Below are positions 18,655 to 26,305 of a stretch of 64,000 nucleotides of DNA, piece by piece (the first letter of the stretch is position 1; every line of letters begins with the position of its first letter). The stretch spans positions 157,618 through 221,617 of the forward strand of contig CBDCZF010000012.1 in NCBI GenBank assembly GCA_965224225.1, in the 5' to 3' direction. The translations under genes were made by a program, and so were the position numbers. Origin of the DNA: CAJQQK01 sp965224225 (lineage in GTDB: Bacteria > Pseudomonadota > Alphaproteobacteria > Rhizobiales > Hyphomicrobiaceae). The notes under the pieces are model-generated. The model searched no databases, was not told where the DNA came from, and was given only the letters and a program-made list of their open reading frames with translations.

Positions 18655-19584
18655 ATGAGCCTGTATGGTCCGCCACAAGACCTCGAAAGCGAGATCTGGA
18701 CGACGCTGCCGGAGGCGTTTCGCGTCCGCAATACGGAGCCGGACTGGGGGCGGGGAAACCGGCCCGGTGTTGAGATCGACAGCTTTCTCGAGGGCCCGAG
18801 CTTTGACCGTGCAGGACGCCTTTACGTCACCGACATTCCCTATGGCCGCATTTTTCGCATCACGCCTGAGGGTGAGTGGTCGCTGATCGCTGAATACGAT
18901 GGCTGGCCGAACGGTCTCAAGATCCACCGCGACGGGCGTATATTCATCACTGACTACAAATTCGGGATCATGCAGCTCGACCCGGAGAGCGGCGCCGTGA
19001 CGCCGTTCCTGACCAGCCGAAAATCGGAGAGCTTCCGCGGGGTCAACGACCTGTTCTTCGACCGGCGCGGGGCCATGTATTTCACCGATCAGGGCCAGAC
19101 CGGCATGCACGATCCGACCGGGCGGGTCTATCGTTATGACATGGATAGCGGCCGGCTCGACCTGCTGCTGGCCAACGGACCAAGTCCCAACGGTCTGGTC
19201 ATGAATCCGGCCGAAGATACGCTTTACGTGGCGATGACGCGCGGCAATGCCGTATGGCGTGTCCCCATCCATCCGGACGGCGGCACCACGAAGGTCTCCG
19301 TTTTCACGGCCATGGCAGGCGGCGTCAGTGGTGCCGATGGCATGGCGGTTGACAGTGCCGGCCGGCTATTCGTGTGTGATGCCGGCAACGGTTGTGTGTG
19401 GGTCTTCAGTGATCGCGCGGTCCCGGCGCTGCGCATCAGGGCAGCCTCCAAGGGAACCTCGACCACCAATCTGGCGTTTGGTGGCTCCGACGGGCGCGAT
19501 CTCTACATCACCGAATCGACCACGGGATCGATCCTGCGTGCGCGCCTGGATATTGCCGGCCAGCCAATGTTTTCGCACGCCTGA
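18655..19584 (+). CDS. SMP-30/gluconolactonase/LRE family protein
   Basis: A 309-aa six-bladed beta-propeller with the family pattern: LEGPSFDRAGRLYVTD at the N-terminus, GPSPNGLVMN in the middle, and GVSGADGMAVDSAGRLFVCDAGNG near residue 235. These carry the acidic and Asn residues that bind the divalent metal. Members hydrolyse sugar lactones or similar esters; the substrate here is unknown. GAGAGGG stands about 8 nt before the ATG. It is divergent from phaZ. Confidence 0.87.
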   Translation: MSLYGPPQDLESEIWTTLPEAFRVRNTEPDWGRGNRPGVEIDSFLEGPSFDRAGRLYVTDIPYGRIFRITPEGEWSLIAEYDGWPNGLKIHRDGRIFITDYKFGIMQLDPESGAVTPFLTSRKSESFRGVNDLFFDRRGAMYFTDQGQTGMHDPTGRVYRYDMDSGRLDLLLANGPSPNGLVMNPAEDTLYVAMTRGNAVWRVPIHPDGGTTKVSVFTAMAGGVSGADGMAVDSAGRLFVCDAGNGCVWVFSDRAVPALRIRAASKGTSTTNLAFGGSDGRDLYITESTTGSILRARLDIAGQPMFSHA

Positions 19585-19628
19585 GCGGGCAGTCCCGAGG
19601 TCGCTGCGTGATCGGAACCTGACTGTCG

Positions 19629-19838
19629 CTATTTGTCAAAGACCATCATCAAGATCAGCATCCCGATGGAGCTGACGGCAACGAACAGGATCGAGAACAC
19701 GGTTGCCCGCGTGCTCGTATGCGAATGCGGCAGGTCAATGCCCTCTTCGCCGTTGCGCCGCTGCTCTTCGCGGATGGTCTGCATCGCGACCGTGGCGCCG
19801 ATCGCAGCTTCTCGTTCACTGAGTTCGAGATCACTCAT
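19629..19838 (-). CDS. Small single-TM membrane protein
   Basis: A 69-aa protein: a charged N-terminal half (SEREAAIGATVAMQTIREEQRR) likely helical, then one C-terminal TM segment (VFSILFVAVSSIGMLILMMVF). AAGGAG sits 8-9 nt upstream of the ATG at 19838, which is why this start is preferred over the long upstream extension. It lies behind the glyoxalase gene on the same strand with a 73-nt gap. Function unknown. Confidence 0.65.
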   Translation of the reverse strand: MSDLELSEREAAIGATVAMQTIREEQRRNGEEGIDLPHSHTSTRATVFSILFVAVSSIGMLILMMVFDK

Positions 19839-19911
19839 GGGGTCGCTCCTTTGGGGGTAGCTCCATTGGCCGCTGCGGCGCCGAGGGGAGGGCGCAAAGC
19901 TTGGTACAGGA

Positions 19912-20358
19912 TCACCAGACGCCTGTGTTCGCCATCGAGGCCCAGGGCTCGGCGGCCGCCTGGGCCTCGCCCTTCTGGAGCAATTCGATGGAGATGTTGT
20001 CCGGTGAGCGTATGAAGGCCATGCGTCCATCGCGTGGCGGCCTGTTGATGGTGACGCCGGCATCCATCAGCTTCTGGCAGGTCTGGTAGATGTCATCGAC
20101 CTCGAAGGCGAGATGGCCGAAATTGCGTCCGCCGTCATACTGTTCCGGGTCCCAATTGTAGGTGAGTTCGAGCAGGGGGGCACGCCGTTCGCGCCCGCGC
20201 GCTTCATCCTCGCCGGCGGCCAGGAAGATCAGCGTGAAGCGGCCTGATTCGTTGTCGACCCGGCGCACTTCCTGCATGCCGAGCTTGTCGCGATAAAACG
20301 CCAGGCTTTCATCGACGTCGGTGACGCGGACCATGGTGTGCAAGTAACGCATCGGCAT
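19912..20358 (-). CDS. Glyoxalase I-like (lactoylglutathione lyase) protein
   Basis: A 148-aa VOC-superfamily protein that most resembles glyoxalase I, the glutathione-dependent enzyme detoxifying methylglyoxal. Two beta-alpha-beta-beta-beta units are visible. Metal-ligand candidates are His in RYLHTMVRV, Glu in LLELTYNW, His in FGHLAFEV and Glu in ISIELLQK, which is the full GloA set. A C-terminal tail of about 18 residues is extra. The start at 20358 or the Met two codons later are both possible. Confidence 0.85.
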   Translation of the reverse strand: MPMRYLHTMVRVTDVDESLAFYRDKLGMQEVRRVDNESGRFTLIFLAAGEDEARGRERRAPLLELTYNWDPEQYDGGRNFGHLAFEVDDIYQTCQKLMDAGVTINRPPRDGRMAFIRSPDNISIELLQKGEAQAAAEPWASMANTGVW

Positions 20359-20956
20359 TCTCCGTTTTGCGGGTTGGCAATGGCGATGACGACGAATGTG
20401 CGATCGCCTTGGGCGTCAGCTTAATGAGTTTCGGGCATAGATTGAAGGGATCAATGGTCATTGCACTATCGAAGGCCGGCTCCAGCGTGACACCGCGCGT
20501 CATGCCGCCCGCGCTGCCTCGAGGGTGCGTGTCGGTTCGACTGAACATGGTTGAATCTGCAATGCGAATCGATTGGCCAAATGTCTGAAGAAAAAGGCTT
20601 GCCGTGCGAGATCAATCGACCGCTTGGCCCACCATTTTCTGCGATGTGCAAAACCATGAGCGAACGATGTTTCGTATGCTTTCAAACGCCTGTGATGTCA
20701 ATAATTTGCGCTTGCTCGCTCTGTTCAAAATTCAGTGCTGAAAGTTGTTGGTTGAGAACGGTGGCGGCAAATTAACCCTTTTCACGTTGAGCACCTTTGG
20801 TATGTTTGCAGGGTCGGTGATGGGGGCAGCTCCGAGGGCAAATTGGGAGCTGCAAAGGGTCCCCGTCACAACACGGCGACTTGGCAGTTGTCGTGGTTCG
20901 ATGCGGCGTTAGCGCCGGAAAACTGTGATAGTGGTAACTACCTGTAGCGGGGTTGA
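20359..20956. other. 600-bp stretch without a clear gene
   Basis: Only short ORFs without codon-usage or family support are present. The right part is presumably the promoter and 5' leader of the cold-shock-domain gene starting at 20957. It is noticeably AT-richer around 20690-20790. No terminator or known RNA was recognised. Confidence 0.4.
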
Positions 20957-21565
20957 ATGATGGGGGATTCCAAAACACCACCCGATGGGCCGGACTATGT
21001 GCCTGTTACATCGGAAGAGGTGGGTGGACTACCGGAAGGCGCCGGCCTTGAAGTGTTTGAAGTGGCGGGAACCATCAAGTGGTTCGATGCCAGTAAGGGG
21101 TTCGGTTTTATCGTGCCTGACAACGGCCTGGAAGACGTGCTTCTGCATGTGACGTCACTCAGGGCGGGCGGGTATCAGACGGCCTATGAAGGCGCGCGCG
21201 TGCACTGTCAGGTGCTCAAGCGGCCAAAGGGCTATCAAGCCTTCGCAATTTTGAGTATGGATGAATCGACGGCCATCCATCCCTCGCAATTGCCGCAGCG
21301 CACGCATGTCGTCGTGCAGCCGGAAAGCGATTGGGAACGGGCCATGGTCAAGTGGTTCAACCGGATCCGTGGGTTCGGCTTCCTGACGCGAGGCGAAGGC
21401 ACACCTGACATATTCGTGCACATGGAAACGCTGCGCCGATATGGCTTCACGGAGTTGCGCCCGGGCCAGATCATCCAGGTGCGCTGGGGACGCGGCTCGA
21501 AGGGCTGCATGGCAGCCGAGTTGCGGCCTGACGGTCCGCCGTCAAATCTGCCGCAGCAGCACTGA
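20957..21565 (+). CDS. Protein with two cold-shock domains
   Basis: A 202-aa nucleic-acid-binding protein with two CspA-type OB folds. The first (residues about 36-100) has KWFDASKGFGFIV, carrying RNP1; the second (about 128-195) has KWFNRIRGFGFLT. An acidic 35-residue N-terminus precedes them. Tandem-CSD proteins of this length are common in alphaproteobacteria and act on mRNA structure or as growth/cold-stress regulators. The gene is followed at once by a strong hairpin with a T-run. Confidence 0.92.
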   Translation: MMGDSKTPPDGPDYVPVTSEEVGGLPEGAGLEVFEVAGTIKWFDASKGFGFIVPDNGLEDVLLHVTSLRAGGYQTAYEGARVHCQVLKRPKGYQAFAILSMDESTAIHPSQLPQRTHVVVQPESDWERAMVKWFNRIRGFGFLTRGEGTPDIFVHMETLRRYGFTELRPGQIIQVRWGRGSKGCMAAELRPDGPPSNLPQQH

Positions 21566-21578
21566 CAGGCCGGCGCCG

Positions 21579-22076
21579 ATGGGCGCTGTCCAAGGCATTC
21601 GGGAGAGAGCGCAATTCGGTTGCGCTCTCTCCTTTTTGTTTGTTGTGTGCATCATGGCCTTCCTGGGTTCGACATCGGCCGATGCCGGTATGCGCAAGGA
21701 CCGGTTAACCGTGGTGACGGAAACCGGTCGGCACGAATTCGCGATCGAGGTTGCTGAGACCGAAGCCGATAAGGCGCTGGGCCTGATGTACCGCACATCG
21801 CTCGACAGGCGCGCCGGCATGCTGTTTGCCTACAAGAAGCCCTTCGAGATTACGATGTGGATGAAGAACACCTACATTTCGCTCGACATGATCTTCATCC
21901 GGCCGGACGGTATCGTGCATCGGATTGCGCGGCGGACGGAGCCGTTTTCGGAAGCCGTGATTGCGTCCCGGGGCGACGTCTCCGCCGTGCTCGAAGTCAT
22001 CGCCGGCGTTGCCGATGAGATTGGCCTGAAGCCCGGCGACCGGATCGAACATGCCGTCTTTGGCACCAAGAAATGA
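21579..22076 (+). CDS. Exported DUF192-family protein
   Basis: A 165-aa protein whose mature part is a DUF192 domain (ADKALGLMYRTSLD...MWMKNTYISLDMIFI...VLE). With the start at 21579 it has a signal peptide (FGCALSFLFVVCIMAFLG, then SADA). Starting at the next Met (21654) would remove most of the hydrophobic core. The signal-peptide codons coincide with the terminator-like hairpin behind the cold-shock gene, so the two readings compete. DUF192 has no firmly known function to me. Confidence 0.78.
   Translation: MGAVQGIRERAQFGCALSFLFVVCIMAFLGSTSADAGMRKDRLTVVTETGRHEFAIEVAETEADKALGLMYRTSLDRRAGMLFAYKKPFEITMWMKNTYISLDMIFIRPDGIVHRIARRTEPFSEAVIASRGDVSAVLEVIAGVADEIGLKPGDRIEHAVFGTKK
21602..21638 (+). 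terminator. Strong intrinsic terminator hairpin after the CSD gene
   Basis: GGAGAGAGCGCAA (21602-21614) pairs perfectly with TTGCGCTCTCTCC (21620-21632) around TTCGG, followed by TTTTTG. This is a textbook Rho-independent terminator 37 bases after the CSD stop codon. It lies inside the 5' part of the preferred DUF192 reading frame. Confidence 0.8.
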
Positions 22077-22118
22077 CGACTTTCTAGGGTCAGAAAATCC
22101 AAACTGGCGACATTTTCG

Positions 22119-22146
22119 TTGACACATAAAGATATGTTTATATGTT
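22119..22146 (+). promoter_or_regulatory. Promoter with overlapping operator for arsR-MTase/metF
   Basis: TTGACA (22119-22124) and TATGTT (22141-22146) have 16-bp spacing and look like -35/-10 elements. Between and across them lies ACATAAAGATATGTTTATATGT (22124-22145), containing the perfect inverted repeat ACATA-AAGA-TATGT. A+T-rich palindromes of this style are known for ArsR-type methionine-cycle regulators in alphaproteobacteria (SahR/SamR), so autorepression by the encoded ArsR domain is likely. Confidence 0.55.
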
Positions 22147-22218
22147 TACCTTGCGCTCCCCTGCTATCCCGGAGCGTGCGGTTGACGACTTGTGTTGATC
22201 ATAAGGAATGCTCGCTTG

Positions 22219-23244
22219 ATGAGCCCGGTGCTTAGCGCTGAAAGCGGTTTGGCAGCCCTCAGGGCGATTGCCGAACCGACGCGTTTGCGCATCATCATTT
22301 TGCTGGCGACTGGCGAGTTGACCGTCAAGGACCTGACCCGGGTTCTGGGCCAGAGCCAGCCACGCATCTCGCGCCATTTGAAGCTGATGTACGATGCCGG
22401 TCTGCTGGCCCGCATTCAGGAGGGCAGTTGGGTCTACTTCCGCCTCTCTGATCATGATGCCGTCTCGAGCCTGCTGCGCGCCATGGTCGACCGTTTCGAC
22501 AGGGACGATGACGAATTCCGCCGGGACCGCGAACGTGCCGAGGAAATACGACGCGAACGCTCCGACCGGGCGCAGGCGTTTTTCGCCGCCCATGCCGCGC
22601 GCTGGGATGAATTGCGTGCGCTGCATGTCGATGAGCGGGAGGTAGAAGCGCGCATTCAAAGCCTGGTCGGTGATGTCGAGGGCGATCTGGTTGTTGATCT
22701 CGGCACCGGAACCGGCCGCATCCTGGAATTGCTTGCCGGCCGCTTTCGCCGGGCCATTGGTGTCGACACCAATCCGGAGATGCTCGGTTATGCCCGTGCA
22801 CGCACGCAGTCCGAGCGTTATGCCCATGTCCAGATCCGGCACGGTGACATCTGCCATCTGGCAATTGGCGAACGTTCGGCCGATCTCGTGACCATCCACC
22901 AGGTTCTGCACTACCTGGCCGATCCCCGAGCCGCGCTGCGGGAGGCTGCCCGCATCCTGCGCCCCAGTGCAAGGTTGCTGGTGGTTGATTTCTCAGCCCA
23001 CCAGATCGACCGCCTGCGCGACGAGTTCGCCCATCAGCGCCTCGGTTTTTCGAACGAGCAGATGACCGCCTGGCTGGAAGAGGTGGGTCTTGCCTTGGAT
23101 GCCCACGAAGAACTGCCGCCTGCAAGAGTTGCCTCACCGCTCGACGGTGAGGGTCTGACGGTTTCGTTGTGGCTGGCGGTGCGCCACCAGTCCGGCCAGT
23201 TGGAACGCACACAAACAGAACGAATATTGGAGATGGCACGATGA
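22219..23244 (+). CDS. ArsR-type regulator fused to SAM methyltransferase
   Basis: A 341-aa two-domain protein. Residues about 10-85 are an ArsR winged helix (LRAIAEPTRLRIIILLATGELTV...QPRISRHLKLMYDAGLL). Residues about 125-320 are a class I methyltransferase with the SAM motif VVDLGTGTGR (158-167). Metal-binding cysteines typical of ArsR/SmtB sensors are absent, consistent with sensing SAM or SAH instead. It overlaps metF by ATGA, so it probably regulates the methionine/one-carbon operon. The start at 22219 is preferred; an in-frame GTG at 22192 is possible. Confidence 0.87.
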   Translation: MSPVLSAESGLAALRAIAEPTRLRIIILLATGELTVKDLTRVLGQSQPRISRHLKLMYDAGLLARIQEGSWVYFRLSDHDAVSSLLRAMVDRFDRDDDEFRRDRERAEEIRRERSDRAQAFFAAHAARWDELRALHVDEREVEARIQSLVGDVEGDLVVDLGTGTGRILELLAGRFRRAIGVDTNPEMLGYARARTQSERYAHVQIRHGDICHLAIGERSADLVTIHQVLHYLADPRAALREAARILRPSARLLVVDFSAHQIDRLRDEFAHQRLGFSNEQMTAWLEEVGLALDAHEELPPARVASPLDGEGLTVSLWLAVRHQSGQLERTQTERILEMAR

Positions 23245-24167
23245 ACGATATGCAGAATCGCGAACGCAAAAGCCGTCTCATCGGCACCGGCGACATCAAG
23301 GTGTCATTCGAGTTCTTTCCGCCAAAGACGGCGAAGCTCGAGGAGTCGCTGTGGCGCGCCGTCGACCGTCTCGGCCCGCTGGAGCCGGAGTTCGTGTCGG
23401 TCACCTATGGTGCCGGCGGCTCGACCCGCGAGCGCACGCACAAGACGCTTGCGACCATGCTGCATGCCACCGAGCTCAAGCCCGCGGGTCATCTGACCTG
23501 CGTCGGCGCCACGCGCGAAGAGATCGACGCCGTCATCCGCAGCTACTGGCACATCGGCGTCCGCCATATCGTGGCCCTGCGCGGTGATCCGCCTGAAGGT
23601 CTGGATGCCCCCTACGAGCCGCATCCCGGCGGCTATGCCAACGCAGCCGAACTGGTCGCCGGCATCCGCGCGATTGCAGACTTCGACGTATCGGTTGGTG
23701 GCTATCCGGAGATGCATCCGCAAAGCCCGTCGCTCATTGCGGACCTCGACAATCTCAAAGCCAAGGTCGATGCAGGTGCCAACCGGATCATCACGCAGTT
23801 CTTTTTCGACAATTCGCATTTCCTGCGTTTCGTCGAGCGCGCGCGGGCGCACGGGATCTGGTGTCCGATCGTGCCGGGCATCGTGCCGATTCACAACTTT
23901 GCCCAGGTCGCCAAGTTCTCTGCCTCGTGCGGCACGACGATGCCGTCCTGGCTCGCGCATCGCTTCGAGGGACTTGGTGATGATCAGGCCACAACGCATC
24001 TGGTTGCGGCTGCGGTTGCCGCCGAGCAGGTCATGGATCTCGTCGATCACGGCATCCAGACCTTCCATCTCTACACGCTCAACCGCGCCGACCTCGCTTA
24101 TGCCATTTGCCATCTGCTGGGCCTGCGCTCGAAGCAGGACACCAACGGCCACAAGGCCATTGCCTAG
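23241..24167 (+). CDS. metF: Methylenetetrahydrofolate reductase
   Basis: A 308-aa FAD-dependent TIM barrel that reduces 5,10-methylene-THF to 5-methyl-THF for methionine synthesis. Family signatures are visible: SFEFFPPKT, FVSVTYGAGGSTRERT, HLTCVGATREEI, ALRGDPP, GANRIITQFFFD and HLYTLNR near the C-terminus. Length is normal. The ATG at 23241 overlaps the stop of the ArsR-methyltransferase gene (ATGA), so the two are translationally coupled and share the promoter near 22119-22146. Confidence 0.96.
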   Translation: MNDMQNRERKSRLIGTGDIKVSFEFFPPKTAKLEESLWRAVDRLGPLEPEFVSVTYGAGGSTRERTHKTLATMLHATELKPAGHLTCVGATREEIDAVIRSYWHIGVRHIVALRGDPPEGLDAPYEPHPGGYANAAELVAGIRAIADFDVSVGGYPEMHPQSPSLIADLDNLKAKVDAGANRIITQFFFDNSHFLRFVERARAHGIWCPIVPGIVPIHNFAQVAKFSASCGTTMPSWLAHRFEGLGDDQATTHLVAAAVAAEQVMDLVDHGIQTFHLYTLNRADLAYAICHLLGLRSKQDTNGHKAIA

Positions 24168-24314
24168 CTGGTTGGGTCATCCGGCCTGCGCGGGCTGAGT
24201 AGCACACACCGTCAATAAAGTTGGTCTTCTCATCAAGGTAGTTCGTGCAATCGCACAGTGCTGATCGCATGATTGGTTCAGTGCGTGTCTGGCGAAACCT
24301 CGGGAGGATAACGC

Positions 24315-24851
24315 GTGAGTTCCGGGTCGGTATTCGAATTCAGCGGTCATATCGAGTTGGTCGCCGAAATGCGTTCAGGCCTGCCGACCAATGAAGACGA
24401 GGCGTCGCGCCGCAGAAGCCGGCTCAACGATGTGATGATCGTTCTGGAGCACGACCTCGACACGCTGGAACGCCGGCTTGCTCAAATTCTCGGTGACGCA
24501 TTGGCGCCGGCCAAGCTGCACAAGCTCAGGATCGCGCTCAATTCCGATGCGCCGAAGCTTCAGGTCACGGCCGAGGTCGCCACTGCCAGCCGAAAGGCGG
24601 TTCGATTGAGCAGGTCGGCACAGGACACCCTCGAAGGCGCCATCGCGCAGACCATAACCAGCGCCATTCTCGAGCGCGTCCGCACCGGTGAGGTCAGGCG
24701 CTGGACGCCGCGCGTAACGGTCGAGACGAAGAGGCAGGCACGAGCATCTTCCCGGGCAAATGCATCGCGGTCGATATGGCTGAAAACGCTGATGTGGCTG
24801 CTTGCTGCCGTTATCCTGGCAACGGTGTATATGATGCTGCGCCCGATCTGA
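24315..24851 (+). CDS. Hypothetical protein with C-terminal membrane anchor
   Basis: A 178-aa protein with a GTG start at 24315 behind GGGAGGA. The N-terminal 145 residues are soluble, rich in charged helices, with a regular heptad-like stretch (VLEHDLDTLERRLAQILGDAL). A single C-terminal TM segment (LMWLLAAVILATVYMML) after a basic patch would give an N-in tail anchor. No family is recognised. It is followed by another small membrane-protein gene 101 nt downstream. Confidence 0.65.
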   Translation: MSSGSVFEFSGHIELVAEMRSGLPTNEDEASRRRSRLNDVMIVLEHDLDTLERRLAQILGDALAPAKLHKLRIALNSDAPKLQVTAEVATASRKAVRLSRSAQDTLEGAIAQTITSAILERVRTGEVRRWTPRVTVETKRQARASSRANASRSIWLKTLMWLLAAVILATVYMMLRPI

Positions 24852-24952
24852 CACTCGGGAAGAGGGCCCACAACGTTCACGCCTCAGACCGCCACTGTCG
24901 TTGACATGTTTGGCCGGCTGTTACAAAGGCTGGGTCAATTTGGAGCTTGAGC

Positions 24953-25303
24953 ATGGCTGCACGAATTCTACTGATCGTCATTCAACTTCTCGTGGCCTGG
25001 TTTGCCGCGCCGCAAATCATGAAGTTCGTTCCCCATCTCGGCGTCCTAAACACCTTCATACTGGCATTTGTATTTGCCATTCTGGTTTGGGTGATCGGCG
25101 TGGTCTTTGGCACGTTTTTGAAAGACGTCGGCCAGCCATCACCGTCGGCGCTGGTCGTATCGTTTGGGCTTGCCGTCGTCATGGCGGCCCTGGTTCTGAT
25201 GCCTGCGTTCGAAAACGTGATCCTGAATACGCCGGCAAAAGACTTGCCGCGGGACGCTTTCCTGCTGATAGGCGCCGTGCTCGGGTGCACGATCAAGCGC
25301 TGA
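24953..25303 (+). CDS. Small multi-TM membrane protein
   Basis: A 116-aa protein with four predicted hydrophobic segments covering most of its length and short charged loops (FLKDVGQPSPS). The ATG at 24953 has GGAG 7-8 nt upstream; a TTG two codons earlier is less likely. No family is recognised. It ends in a bidirectional terminator shared with the convergent PRC-barrel gene. Confidence 0.68.
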   Translation: MAARILLIVIQLLVAWFAAPQIMKFVPHLGVLNTFILAFVFAILVWVIGVVFGTFLKDVGQPSPSALVVSFGLAVVMAALVLMPAFENVILNTPAKDLPRDAFLLIGAVLGCTIKR

Positions 25304-25348
25304 AAGAATGAGCCGGGATACTGCCGGGATTTCGGATCGACAATTGGT

Positions 25349-25379
25349 CCGGCGAGGCTGACAGACATTGCCTCGCCGG
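25349..25379. terminator. Bidirectional terminator hairpin
   Basis: CCGGCGAGGC (25349-25358) and GCCTCGCCGG (25370-25379) form a perfect 10-bp stem with an 11-nt loop. It stands between the converging genes ending at 25303 and 25388. Confidence 0.75.
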
Positions 25380-25387
25380 CTCTTCGA

Positions 25388-25993
25388 TTACTGGGTCTTG
25401 GTGGAGTCCTTGGCTTTGTCGATCGTCTCTTGAACCTTTTCCTTGGCAGCCTGATAGGCCTCACCGGCCTTTTCCTTTGCCGCCTCATAAGCCGGGCCGA
25501 CCTTTTCCTTGGCCTTCTTGTAGGCATCCGACGTTGTATCGGAGGTTTTGGCGGCCAGTTCCTTGGCCTTGCGCGTCACCCGTTCGAAGAACGATTTCGG
25601 CGGCCGGGCGCGTTCGAACTTTGGCAGGGACTTGAGCAGTGCCTTGTTGGCCTGAGGCAGGGTGATGACCTGCTTGCCGCCGTCGTCCTCGAATTCAAGC
25701 GCGCTATAACGCACGCCGATGCGCTTTTCACCGAGGCCGAGCACACCGCCGACGCCGATGATCACACCTTCGACCTGGTTGAATTCGTTGAGGATGAGGT
25801 CCTCGATATCGCCGAAGATCTTGCCATTGCCGTCCTGCACCGATGCGCCGAGTAACAGGTCGCGGGCGAGATACTGTGTGGTGTTCTGGCGCTTGATGAA
25901 CACACCTTCCGGCATCGCCGGATCGGCAGCGTTGACGGCTGCCGGCGTAATGGCAAACAATGCCAGCGCCAGCGCCATGATGAATTGCTTCAT
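25388..25993 (-). CDS. Exported PRC-barrel protein with Lys/Ala repeat tail
   Basis: A 201-aa protein: signal peptide (residues 1-22, ending VNAA), a PRC-barrel domain (about 42-115; GKIFGDIEDLILNEFNQVEGVIIGVGG), and a C-terminal helical tail made of degenerate repeats of the type YEAAKEKAGEAYQAAKEKVQ, resembling LEA-like or apolipoprotein-like amphipathic helices. The start at 25993 is preferred because AGGAG lies upstream and the signal peptide begins there. Periplasmic; possibly envelope or desiccation stress related, but that is inference from the tail composition. Confidence 0.8.
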   Translation of the reverse strand: MKQFIMALALALFAITPAAVNAADPAMPEGVFIKRQNTTQYLARDLLLGASVQDGNGKIFGDIEDLILNEFNQVEGVIIGVGGVLGLGEKRIGVRYSALEFEDDGGKQVITLPQANKALLKSLPKFERARPPKSFFERVTRKAKELAAKTSDTTSDAYKKAKEKVGPAYEAAKEKAGEAYQAAKEKVQETIDKAKDSTKTQ

Positions 25994-26305
25994 GATCGTT
26001 TCTCCTGCTTGATCAAACTGTGAACGCGTTGCAGCGGTCCAGCGGTGCGTGTACCGGACCAACCTGCGTGTCTGTGACCTAATCACCATATGCGGCGGCG
26101 ACAAGACAACGGCGTGCACAGATGTCATGCCATTTCGTCGCTAATTGTCGCTGCGAAAAGTGCGCACAACCATGCTGAAAAGTCGCATTTTGCAGCATCA
26201 TTGGGCTATAAGCGGGGCACAAGAATCGAGAGACACGCGCGACCCGGTCGGGGTGGCGATCATATCGGACAGGGCCCGTGGGCAAGATTGTTGCAGGTGA
26301 CCTGA
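25994..26305. other. Divergent promoter region upstream of gyrA
   Basis: A 312-bp region between the minus-strand PRC-barrel gene and gyrA, presumably carrying both promoters. No convincing operator or hairpin was found; a short TTGCGCTG-like repeat set is too weak to call. Confidence 0.4.

Noticed and set aside
22325..23404. 359-codon minus-strand frame across the ArsR-methyltransferase/metF junction
   Set aside because: It spans two confidently coding genes on the opposite strand and has a Pro/Arg-rich shadow-type composition.
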